Virus record (IMG/VR): IMGVR_UViG_3300005830_000045
Location: 1-64,000 of that record
Source of the DNA: a virus
Length of the DNA: 64,000 nt
Reading direction: 5' to 3' (one strand)
The notes below the pieces were generated by a model. The model was given only the letters and a program-made list of their open reading frames with translations. It had not been told where the DNA came from and made no database searches. Below, in pieces: positions 59,001 through 64,000 of this stretch; position 1 is the stretch's first letter, and every line of letters begins with the position of its first letter. The translations under genes were made by a program, and so were the position numbers.

Positions 59001-60836
59001 AGCAGCGCACGCGAAAGCTATGATGGGAGAGTTGAATCCGGCTTGGACAGACTGGAGTTATTCAGAATTCAAAATAATGAAAGATACGCTGCTGGAAAAG
59101 ATAAAGGTCTGCCAAAGGTGCGGTTGCCCTCCGGACGAGGGAAGCGATGCCCCGAATGTGAGAGTTTTGCACGTCCACCACAAGAACAGAAACAAAAAGG
59201 ACAATTCGGCGGACAACTTGGAAGTTCTCTGTCAATCTTGTCACAGCAAGGAGCATTGGGAGGAAAAGCACTCTGGTGGATTCGGGTGGATGAAATTCGT
59301 CAAATAGCAGATAGATCAACGCACAGAAGTGGTTGCCCTGCTAGGGATATTGAGTGTTATGACATAGAGGTTGATTCTAGTCCATGTAATTATGTGGCTA
59401 ACGGAATAATATGCCATAATTCCTATGGATTCAATAAGAGCCATGCAACAGCTTATGGGATGATAGCGTTTTGGTGCATGTTTCTCAAGACCTATTATCC
59501 TCTTGAGTTTTATTGGTCGCTGTTGAAAAACGAGCCAGACCGTGTCCGGATACAACAGTTGGCGAAACACGCAAAGAAGAAAGGCATATCATTCTTGTCG
59601 CCTTCTGTGAACACTTCCAAGGCGCACTTTGCCATAGATGATAGTCGTGGAGCAATTCGAGGTTCCCTTGTAGACATAAAAGGAGTTGGGACAGCGGCAG
59701 CGAAAGCTATTATGGCGACGCAGCCTTATACTGACTTTTTTGACTTCCTTGATCGAGTAGACAAGAGAAAGGTTCACAAAGGCGTCGTGGCTTCTCTTGT
59801 CCGGGCAGGAGCACTGGATGATTTGGTCCCCAATCCTCGGTGGCTTATTGAGAACATGGAAGCATTCTGGAAGCAAGTTGCGAAGAAGTCAGAGGAAGCG
59901 CAGAAAGAAGCAAGGCGGATGATTGAGGCGTCAAAGGATGAAAAGTCTTGGGACGCAGAGGAAAAGCAGCTTATCGCTTCCAAGGTGAACCCTCTTGCTT
60001 TCGGGAAGCACCCGATGGATACTTACAAGGATTTCTTGAATAAAAACGTGAAGATAAAGATTGCAGATATGTCAGCTGGTGATTTCTATGAGAGGAATGA
60101 TGGAAGAATAGTCCTTGTCGGTGGAACTATAGTGGAAGTGAAACTCAATCAAATAGGTGACTTTCACACTGGAAGGCTGCCGACTGAAGAGGAACGTGAG
60201 CGTATGTTTTGGGGGAAACGTTATGCTAACGTAAACATAGAAGATATTGGCGGAGTTCAGAATAGAATCAAGTTTGATTGGGACGTTTACCCTGGTATGC
60301 GTCCTGTTATTGAATTAGGTTTGGGTGCTCCGGTGCTCGTGATGGCCTCTGTGAATGCGAAATTTGAGAACATGAGGGCTTTTTTCGCAGTCGATTTGGA
60401 GGGGATGAGAAAGAAGTTGATTTCGGGGAAACCATTGGGCATGTGGGAAAGCATTGTGACCGGAAACCATCCTGTGAAGCACATAAAGGCTAAGAGCGAT
60501 GCCGTCAAAAGAGCCATGTGGACCAATAAATATTACAGGATGTCTCCGAAAGGAGGTCCATTTTGGGGTGTTGTGACGAACATTCGTTTGAAATACGACA
60601 AGCGCGGTCAACTTATGGCTTTCTTTGGTCTTATTGGCGGCAACGGTTTCATGATTGATGTAATTTGCTTTGCTTCTCAATGGGAATTTGTCAAAACTGT
60701 AATCAGCGTTGAACAGGTGTTGAAGATAGAAATAGGCAGATCAAGAGAAAGAGGCAGAGGAGTGTCTCACATTTTCAACGGTGGCTTGGTAAAAAGTTTC
60801 AAGTCTGTTTGTGAAAAGGAGAAAGAAGATGAGTAA
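56070..60836 (+). CDS. dnaE: DNA polymerase III alpha subunit (DnaE-type) with intein
   Basis: 1588 residues, of which 812-1117 are an intein; the spliced enzyme is 1282. N-terminal PHP domain: VHLHTHSDLSQLDGCG, ISFTDHGTMRGYM and IYGVEFYVSR. Palm: VGPGRGSVAGCLIGYLIGLT (~414) and DMPDIDMDFEDRRRQEV (~455, catalytic D-x-D). A further motif is GIHAAGAVASP. The sequence around the intein, FFG/SYGFNKSHATAYG, is the invariant DnaE segment. The C-terminal part contains a helix-hairpin-helix (IKGVGTAAAKAIM) and an OB-like end. It is the replicative polymerase. It overlaps the HU-like gene at ATGAGTAA. Confidence 0.9.
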   Translation: MHDSEKKEDFVHLHTHSDLSQLDGCGKISDYVDAAHKRGNPAISFTDHGTMRGYMTQYEECKRAGIKPIYGVEFYVSRNMYRKGITAEEKTELSKGRTKAQAKEVIAQYEINEGIRKRWHLTVHAETEAGLKNLFRLTSKAFIEGFYYKPRIDIETLCEHSEGLIVSSGCVGSPVNSNWFEGNRRYAVEVSDKLHEVFQDRYMIEIQPHDIAEQLEANKLAVKLRKRYGGKSRLVATQDAHYINKSDAVHHDVLLCIGTGSYLSDPKRMKFDGDEFHMRTRREMIRAFMKWHSGLTKGQIKEALDTTMLFHERCNVKLNIDYHAALLPDPGIPPEYVDDFSYLKDLCIQGWSWREIPARALAYSVKHGVPYEEALSLYSKRLKHELGAIKKQRFVPYFILIHDLYRWARGENIMVGPGRGSVAGCLIGYLIGLTSVDPIDHGLIFERFINPNRIDMPDIDMDFEDRRRQEVFAYLRRKYGEDKVCQIATVGKLSGKQCLKDVSRVLQVPYAEVNQVTNSIIERSSGDERASQTIEDSFKEFEICRDFDKRYPKVLYHSKRLEGMAKNLGIHAAGAVASPVPLTDIIPLEVRKHNGKDVIVSAVDMYGVAASGLVKLDVLGLRTLTVLKEATEAIEERHGRKIDLESAEVDLSDPKVLKGFTDHDYGGVFQYDTPSADKVCSGVKFSSFEDIAAMTALNRPGTSRSGLASRYVDRKKNPEKAKKHDFHPAVSEITKDTLGIIVYQEHVIKIFTDIAGFAPATADSLRKTIAKKIGDETMGKERANFVAGAVEKTGMDEKTAHKIMDAITFFGCVPWWTQIATPFGPRAIDSLSDGDEIYSVEECGKVVINTIKTVTSTGPKDLYRITASGFMVDSSNDHYWECMEGGYKKASELCEGEFISYVMGHGFKSSEKEKLLLEEGLRKGSVLPRIVQPSLSETVQKEADRKGQPCEQCAQQVARSTGQGLEKGQKQEYASRDSSARESYDGRVESGLDRLELFRIQNNERYAAGKDKGLPKVRLPSGRGKRCPECESFARPPQEQKQKGQFGGQLGSSLSILSQQGALGGKALWWIRVDEIRQIADRSTHRSGCPARDIECYDIEVDSSPCNYVANGIICHNSYGFNKSHATAYGMIAFWCMFLKTYYPLEFYWSLLKNEPDRVRIQQLAKHAKKKGISFLSPSVNTSKAHFAIDDSRGAIRGSLVDIKGVGTAAAKAIMATQPYTDFFDFLDRVDKRKVHKGVVASLVRAGALDDLVPNPRWLIENMEAFWKQVAKKSEEAQKEARRMIEASKDEKSWDAEEKQLIASKVNPLAFGKHPMDTYKDFLNKNVKIKIADMSAGDFYERNDGRIVLVGGTIVEVKLNQIGDFHTGRLPTEEERERMFWGKRYANVNIEDIGGVQNRIKFDWDVYPGMRPVIELGLGAPVLVMASVNAKFENMRAFFAVDLEGMRKKLISGKPLGMWESIVTGNHPVKHIKAKSDAVKRAMWTNKYYRMSPKGGPFWGVVTNIRLKYDKRGQLMAFFGLIGGNGFMIDVICFASQWEFVKTVISVEQVLKIEIGRSRERGRGVSHIFNGGLVKSFKSVCEKEKEDE
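58503..59420 (+). other. intein in DnaE, 306 residues
   Basis: Starts at Cys812 (CVPWWTQIATPFGPRAIDSL, block A). Block B follows: GPKDLYRITASGFMVDSSNDH, trimmed here as DSSNDHYWECMEGGYKKA. The intein ends with block F (YDIEVDSSPCNYVANGIICH) and His-Asn, with Ser+1 as the first C-extein residue. All residues for splicing (Cys1, block B His, terminal His-Asn, Ser+1) are present. Between N- and C-terminal splicing parts (~902-1077) the frame is open but encodes a Gln/Gly/Arg/Glu-rich stretch with no endonuclease motif. The HNH endonuclease is in the +1 frame. The site is two residues before that of the cyanobacterial split DnaE intein. Confidence 0.9.
58741..59307 (+). CDS. HNH endonuclease encoded in the +1 frame inside the intein
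   Basis: Up to 188 residues from GTG 58741, following AAGGAGG (58720-58726); ATG 58771 and 58783 are other possible starts. An N-terminal zinc finger, SFCLKKDCAREVFCRGLCSL, H-Y, is typical of phage HNH proteins. The HNH core is VCQRCGCPPDEG, VLHVHHKNRNKKDNSADNLE and VLCQSCHSKEHWEEKH: two CxxC pairs, His-His, Asn, and final His. It has its own stop (59305-59307). It is out of frame with the polymerase, which stays open throughout. It presumably makes the break for intein homing, as a separately translated protein. Confidence 0.85.
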   Translation: MSFVKVNSYRMLWGMDSNHPKKKSFCLKKDCAREVFCRGLCSLHYQRQYRKKRTEKGNPVSSAHNKWPGAPGKGWKRGKNKNTHPGIAAHAKAMMGELNPAWTDWSYSEFKIMKDTLLEKIKVCQRCGCPPDEGSDAPNVRVLHVHHKNRNKKDNSADNLEVLCQSCHSKEHWEEKHSGGFGWMKFVK

Positions 60837-61320
60837 CACGACGATCAGAGACATCGCTCACGACGTTCAGCGGGACAACCCGCACCTTGGTTCCAAATCT
60901 GATGTTGAGCACTTGATCAAAGAGGTTTTTGGCGTCATCCTTGAGCGTTGCGCGAAAGGTGACAATGTGAAGGTGAGAGGATTTGGCGTTTTCGCGGCAT
61001 CAAACTTCAAAGGCAGAACACTTCGCAGCCCGTTGATGAAAGGCGGATTGATTGAATTCGCAGATCAGCTTGTTCTTCGATTCAGGCAGTCGCAATCCGC
61101 AAAGGGGAAGATCAATGAGATTGCCGCTGAGTTCGCTCCGAAAAATAACAAGTCGATTGAAAATGAAGCTTCTGCCGATGAAAAGGCTGTCGAAAAAAAG
61201 AAGGTAGAAAAGGCTTCATCGAAGAAGTCATCGCCAGCCAAGAAGCGTTCCAAGAAGAAGCCTGTTGCTGGAAGCAGAGAGGAAGATTTCTCCGAGTTCT
61301 CAGCACCGGCAACCGAGTAG
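60829..61320 (+). CDS. HU/IHF-family DNA-binding protein with basic tail
   Basis: 163 residues from ATG 60829, with AAAAGGAGAAAG upstream; the codon at 60811 is inside the polymerase. Residues 1-90 match HU: TIRDIAHDVQ, VEHLIKEVFGVILERCAKGD, NVKVRGFGVFAASNFKGR (the G-F-G-x-F motif). The DNA-binding arm differs from HU (LRSPLMKGGLIEFADQLVLR). A ~70-residue Lys/Ser/Ala tail follows (KKKVEKASSKKSSPAKKRSK), which would add nonspecific DNA binding. In SPO1 the HU homologue TF1 prefers hydroxymethyluracil DNA; a similar link is possible here. Confidence 0.8.
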   Translation: MSNTTIRDIAHDVQRDNPHLGSKSDVEHLIKEVFGVILERCAKGDNVKVRGFGVFAASNFKGRTLRSPLMKGGLIEFADQLVLRFRQSQSAKGKINEIAAEFAPKNNKSIENEASADEKAVEKKKVEKASSKKSSPAKKRSKKKPVAGSREEDFSEFSAPATE

Positions 61321-61325
61321 TCTTC

Positions 61326-61904
61326 ATGCCATTTTCAAAGAGCACCATCACCGTCAACGGCCACGAGGTCACTTTGGACACTGACTATGATTTGCAAGTG
61401 GGCGCGTTGTCTGGAGACATGGACAAGGTTGCTGCCCAAATGGGATTCTGGGGCAGTGTATGGGCAGCAGCGGTAAAAGAAAGAGCAGAAGCAGAGGCGC
61501 ACTATCGTTATTGGCGGGCAAAGGCCTCTGAAGAGGTTTTGGCATCAGAACCAAAGTTGGCGGAGTGGAAAGTCAAACTCAAGGTGGAAGCAGACCCGAG
61601 ATTTGTGACATACAAGCAAGCTCTTGCTCTTGCAGACCGGAACGTGGTGTTGGCTAAATCTGCATTTGATTCTTTTGATAAAAAGGCGAACCAACTTCAA
61701 TCCAAAGGCGCAATGCATCGTTCCGAGCTTGACGCTACGGATATGCACACCCCGAAAAATCCGAAAACTTCATCGAAGAAAAGCGCATCAGTTTCAGCTC
61801 CAAAAGGCAAAACTTTTCAGAAGAAGGCTGCCGCAAAAAACGCTTCTGATTCTGATGATCCAAGAGTTTCAGCGATGAAGGACATTTTCAGTAAAAAGAA
61901 GTAG
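61326..61904 (+). CDS. coiled-coil protein of the recombination cluster
   Basis: 192 residues from ATG 61326, five bases after the HU-like gene. A short N-terminal strand region, then a helical hairpin: WAAAVKERAEAEAHYRYWRA; KASEEVLASEPKLAEWKVKL; DPRFVTYKQALALADRNVVL; AKSAFDSFDKKANQLQ. The C-terminal ~55 residues are Ser/Lys-rich and disordered. Proteins with this pattern stand beside SSB and RecA genes in other phages and are candidates for mediator functions like UvsY. That role is inferred from position. Confidence 0.6.
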   Translation: MPFSKSTITVNGHEVTLDTDYDLQVGALSGDMDKVAAQMGFWGSVWAAAVKERAEAEAHYRYWRAKASEEVLASEPKLAEWKVKLKVEADPRFVTYKQALALADRNVVLAKSAFDSFDKKANQLQSKGAMHRSELDATDMHTPKNPKTSSKKSASVSAPKGKTFQKKAAAKNASDSDDPRVSAMKDIFSKKK

Positions 61905-61943
61905 CAAGGCGCGCCAACGTAGCGCCAACAAAAGGAGGTTTCT

Positions 61944-63164
61944 GTGGGAATTGATATGAAGTGTATGCGTAGAACGTATGACGAGAATCAGCGTGGAGGC
62001 GACATCTGGACGGCTGATGTTGGCGTGACCATGGTCTATATCCATGGACAATGTCGAGAGGATGGCCATGAACCGACCAAGGGCTTGAACCATGTTCCGG
62101 TTGTCGTTCACTATGGTCTTGGTCGCGATGGCCGGCAAATGGTTGTTTGTTTGGATCAAGAGAGGAATCCTATTGTCACGCATCCGTTCGTGAAAGCGTA
62201 TTTGAAATCAAAAGGTGTAAAGATTGGCAAGAAGTGCCCTGTTTGTCGTGCGATTGAAAGCGGAGAAATGGACGCTGATCAAGCTGACCGTTCTGCTCCT
62301 ACAACCAGATTTCTTTGGGGTGTCACGCCTATCGCTCACAAACCATCGAAATCTTCCGAGGGATGGAATAAGCTCACGCCAAAGCCGCAGTGCACTTTCG
62401 TTGGTTCTACGCTTTACAACGGTTTCATGGATTTGTTTTTTGAAAATGGGGATATCACAGACTTGGACCAAGCAACTTTTGCCTTGATCTATCGCACTGG
62501 GAAGGGGCAATATGACACAAAGTACGAGGTGAAGATTGATCCGGCCACGCTGAAATCTCCGAAAAAGATTCCAGGAGCGTTGCGACGGGTATTGATCAAG
62601 TCTGTCTCGAAAGATGGCGATTGTGATCTTTTCCGTATTGTCGCGAACATGGTCAAAAGCACGGAAGATATCAAAGGCTTGCTTTCTGGTGCAACTGTCG
62701 ACACGTCTGAAGGCGATGACGATGACTTTGATGAAGGCGATTTGGTCGATGATGATAGTGTCTTGGGCGATGATGAACTTGATGACGGTGGTGATGGCCT
62801 CGATGACGGTGGTGATGGCCTCGATGATGACGGTGATGACGGTGATGACTTTGACGGCGATGACGGCGATGAAGGCGATGACTTTGACGGTGAACTCGAT
62901 GACGGTGATGATCTTCTTGGCGAGGATGGTGACGAGGCAGCCGCAAGCGAGGATACACCCGAGGATACAGGCGATGATGAAGAAGAGGCAGAGGAGGCAG
63001 AAGAGGACACCTCTGGCGATGACGATGATGACTTGGGCCTTGATGAGTTGGATGCTGAACTCGAAAGGGTGACCAAAAAGGCAATCGAAAATAAAGCGAA
63101 GAAAGCTGGCAAGCTTGTCATCAAGCCTGCCAAAAAGCGTATAAATAAGAAAGCAAAAGCCTAA
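61944..63164 (+). CDS. gp32-like single-stranded DNA-binding protein
   Basis: 406 residues from GTG 61944, with AAAGGAGG upstream. The N-terminal ~250 residues resemble a gp32 core: VVHYGLGRDGRQMVVCLDQE, a Cys pair in KIGKKCPVCRAIESG, and CTFVGSTLYNGFMDLFFENG. A ~105-residue acidic region (Asp/Glu/Gly) follows, as in SSB C-terminal tails that bind partner proteins. Unusually it ends in a basic helix (RVTKKAIENKAKKAGKLVIK). It would coat ssDNA and bind RecA, helicase and polymerase encoded around it. Confidence 0.75.
   Translation: MGIDMKCMRRTYDENQRGGDIWTADVGVTMVYIHGQCREDGHEPTKGLNHVPVVVHYGLGRDGRQMVVCLDQERNPIVTHPFVKAYLKSKGVKIGKKCPVCRAIESGEMDADQADRSAPTTRFLWGVTPIAHKPSKSSEGWNKLTPKPQCTFVGSTLYNGFMDLFFENGDITDLDQATFALIYRTGKGQYDTKYEVKIDPATLKSPKKIPGALRRVLIKSVSKDGDCDLFRIVANMVKSTEDIKGLLSGATVDTSEGDDDDFDEGDLVDDDSVLGDDELDDGGDGLDDGGDGLDDDGDDGDDFDGDDGDEGDDFDGELDDGDDLLGEDGDEAAASEDTPEDTGDDEEEAEEAEEDTSGDDDDDLGLDELDAELERVTKKAIENKAKKAGKLVIKPAKKRINKKAKA
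62781..62822 (+). repeat. tandem 21-bp repeat in SSB acidic tail
   Basis: GATGACGGTGGTGATGGCCTC occurs twice head to tail (62781-62801, 62802-62822), each encoding DDGGDGL, within a longer GATGAC-rich tract. It is a likely site of slippage length variation. Long open frames on other strands here are products of this repetition. Confidence 0.8.
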
Positions 63165-63194
63165 TAGGCTTTCAAGGAGTTGGGCGAACCTCAC

Positions 63195-63296
63195 ATGCCG
63201 CCGATAGCCGATTCAATGGCCTCTGCCTGGGCTTGCGGGAAATTGGGAAAGTTTGGGGTGACACTCCGGAGAGACGGGGCCAATCTTTTTGCTTGA
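63195..63296 (+). CDS. possible 33-residue protein
   Basis: ATG 63195 to TGA 63294-63296 encodes MPPIADSMASAWACGKLGKF, then GVTLRRDGANLFA. AAGGAG lies about 15 bases upstream, too far for a good SD. It fills most of the 142-base gap between the SSB and RecA genes. It may be a small protein or merely leader sequence of recA. Confidence 0.25.
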   Translation: MPPIADSMASAWACGKLGKFGVTLRRDGANLFA

Positions 63297-63306
63297 GGTA
63301 TTTTCC

Positions 63307-64000
63307 ATGGACGCGCCCAAAACTAAATCTTCAAAAAAGACTAAAATAGGAATAAGATTCTCCGAGTTTCACGACAAGCCTCTGCCTACTGAAAACATTA
63401 CAGAATTGTTGAACGGCATGAGGAAAGACCTTGGGGACGAAAGCGTTATGCTCGCTGATGGCGAGGATATAAATGTGGAAGTACGAGGTGTTATCTCCAC
63501 GCAATGCGCTGCTTTGGATCACGCTATAGGCCGAAAAGGTGTGCCCCTTGGGCGGCTGACGATATTGCATGGTCCAGAGGGTTGCGGGAAAACTACTCTT
63601 GCTCTTCACATAATTTCAGAGGTCCAAAGAATAGGCGGAATAGCAGTATTCTTGGATAAGGAATACAAATTAGACATTGATTATGCGAAAGCATTAGGCG
63701 TTGACCGTTCAAGGTTACTTCTGAATCAGCCGAATACGCTTGAAGATGTATTCCGCTACATTGAAGTTGCGATTTCTCATGCTGCAAAGTTGCGAGAGAA
63801 GTTGGGCAGGCGTATTCCGGTTGTTGTCGTTCTTGACTCGATGAATGCTGCGATAACAAAGGCGCAATTTGAAGGTGAGTGGGACGATAAGCACATGGCT
63901 CCGCAAGCTCGATGCTATAGTCAAAACTTGCCAAAATTGATGCCTCTTGTTTACAAAGAAGATGTTGCTTTGGTTTGGATTAGTCAAATCCGAAAGAAGA
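63307..64000 (+). CDS. recA: RecA/UvsX-type recombinase, 5' part
   Basis: 231 codons from ATG 63307; the gene runs off the right end of the window. After a Lys-rich N-terminus: VISTQCAALDHAIGRKGVPL, then GRLTILHGPEGCGKTTLALH (Walker A GPEGCGKT at ~85), AVFLDKEYKLDIDYAKALGV, RRIPVVVVLDSMNAAIT (Walker B VVVLD) and MAPQARCYSQNLPKLMPLVY with the Gln of the ATP-sensing L2-adjacent motif. The E of the usual D-x-E-x-A is kept as DKEYKLD. It catalyses strand exchange and with UvsW-like helicase and SSB supports recombination-dependent replication. Confidence 0.9.
   Translation, partial: MDAPKTKSSKKTKIGIRFSEFHDKPLPTENITELLNGMRKDLGDESVMLADGEDINVEVRGVISTQCAALDHAIGRKGVPLGRLTILHGPEGCGKTTLALHIISEVQRIGGIAVFLDKEYKLDIDYAKALGVDRSRLLLNQPNTLEDVFRYIEVAISHAAKLREKLGRRIPVVVVLDSMNAAITKAQFEGEWDDKHMAPQARCYSQNLPKLMPLVYKEDVALVWISQIRKK

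Noticed and set aside
58771-59307. Explaining the out-of-frame HNH as two compensating sequencing or assembly indels
   Set aside because: Not excluded, but less likely: the HNH has its own natural-looking C-terminus and stop codon, which an in-frame intein endonuclease would not have, and an SD lies upstream. Read data would settle it.
62208-63194. 328-codon and 214-codon - strand open frames and a 152-codon + strand frame
   Set aside because: All arise from the GATGAC/GGTGAT repeats of the SSB acidic tail, which leave several frames open. The products are Ile/Val, Ser/Pro or Met/Thr monotonous.
1-64000. tRNA genes, CRISPR arrays, insertion sequences, integrase or attachment sites
   Set aside because: No cloverleaf-like segment, spaced repeats, transposase or recombinase motif was found by eye. 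Intergenic gaps are almost all under 160 bases.

Overview
The window is a contiguous piece of a large, tightly packed tailed-phage genome (Caudoviricetes) with a contractile tail. Every confidently called gene lies on the + strand, most junctions overlap by 1-20 bases (TGATG, TAATG, ATGA, ATGAGTAA), and GTG/TTG starts behind good Shine-Dalgarno (SD) sequences are common. A sheath, a tube, a T4/P2/Mu-type baseplate and a 880-residue tape measure make it a myovirus. Membrane proteins that look like spanins hint at a Gram-negative host, but nothing in the sequence names the host.

Layout. 1-6.0 kb: head module (Mu gpF-like end, XkdF-like prohead protease, scaffold, HK97-fold capsid, small head genes, a 513-residue virion protein). 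6.0-10.0 kb: fibre- and adhesin-like genes placed between the capsid and the neck genes. 10.0-13.9 kb: neck, connector and tail completion. 13.9-26.6 kb: sheath, tube, tail assembly chaperone with a -1 frameshift, tape measure, LysM-type protein, hub, spike, gp25-like and J-like baseplate genes. 26.6-34.9 kb: fibre and appendage genes, including a tandem paralogue pair and a repeat-plus-propeller fibre. 35.0-37.3 kb: membrane/lysis cassette including a membrane protein with an HExxH motif. 37.3-43.9 kb: replication (UvsW-like helicase, initiator-like protein, DnaC-like loader, DnaB-like helicase, primase). 43.9-49.1 kb: MoxR-type AAA+ ATPase, a metallopeptidase-VWA partner, and a sigma-like protein with a very long C-terminal extension. 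49.2-56.0 kb: nucleotide and DNA-base metabolism (FAD enzyme, MazG-HAD fusion, divergent ThyX, methyltransferase-like protein, class III aminotransferase, P-loop kinase). 56.1-64 kb: DnaE-type polymerase interrupted by an intein, HU-like protein, coiled-coil protein, gp32-like SSB and RecA (cut by the window end).

Two things stand out. First, the polymerase intein (58503-59420) carries a complete HNH endonuclease in the +1 frame with its own stop codon, while the intein/polymerase frame stays open through the same ~540 bases. Second, the 49.5-55.3 kb cluster has the gene types expected of a thymidine-replacing or thymidine-hypermodifying phage: a dNTP-removing MazG-nucleotidase fusion, a divergent ThyX, flavin and PLP enzymes and a nucleotide kinase, with an HU-like protein downstream. 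The chemistry is inferred, not shown.

No tRNA, CRISPR array, integrase or insertion sequence was seen. No endolysin could be recognised.
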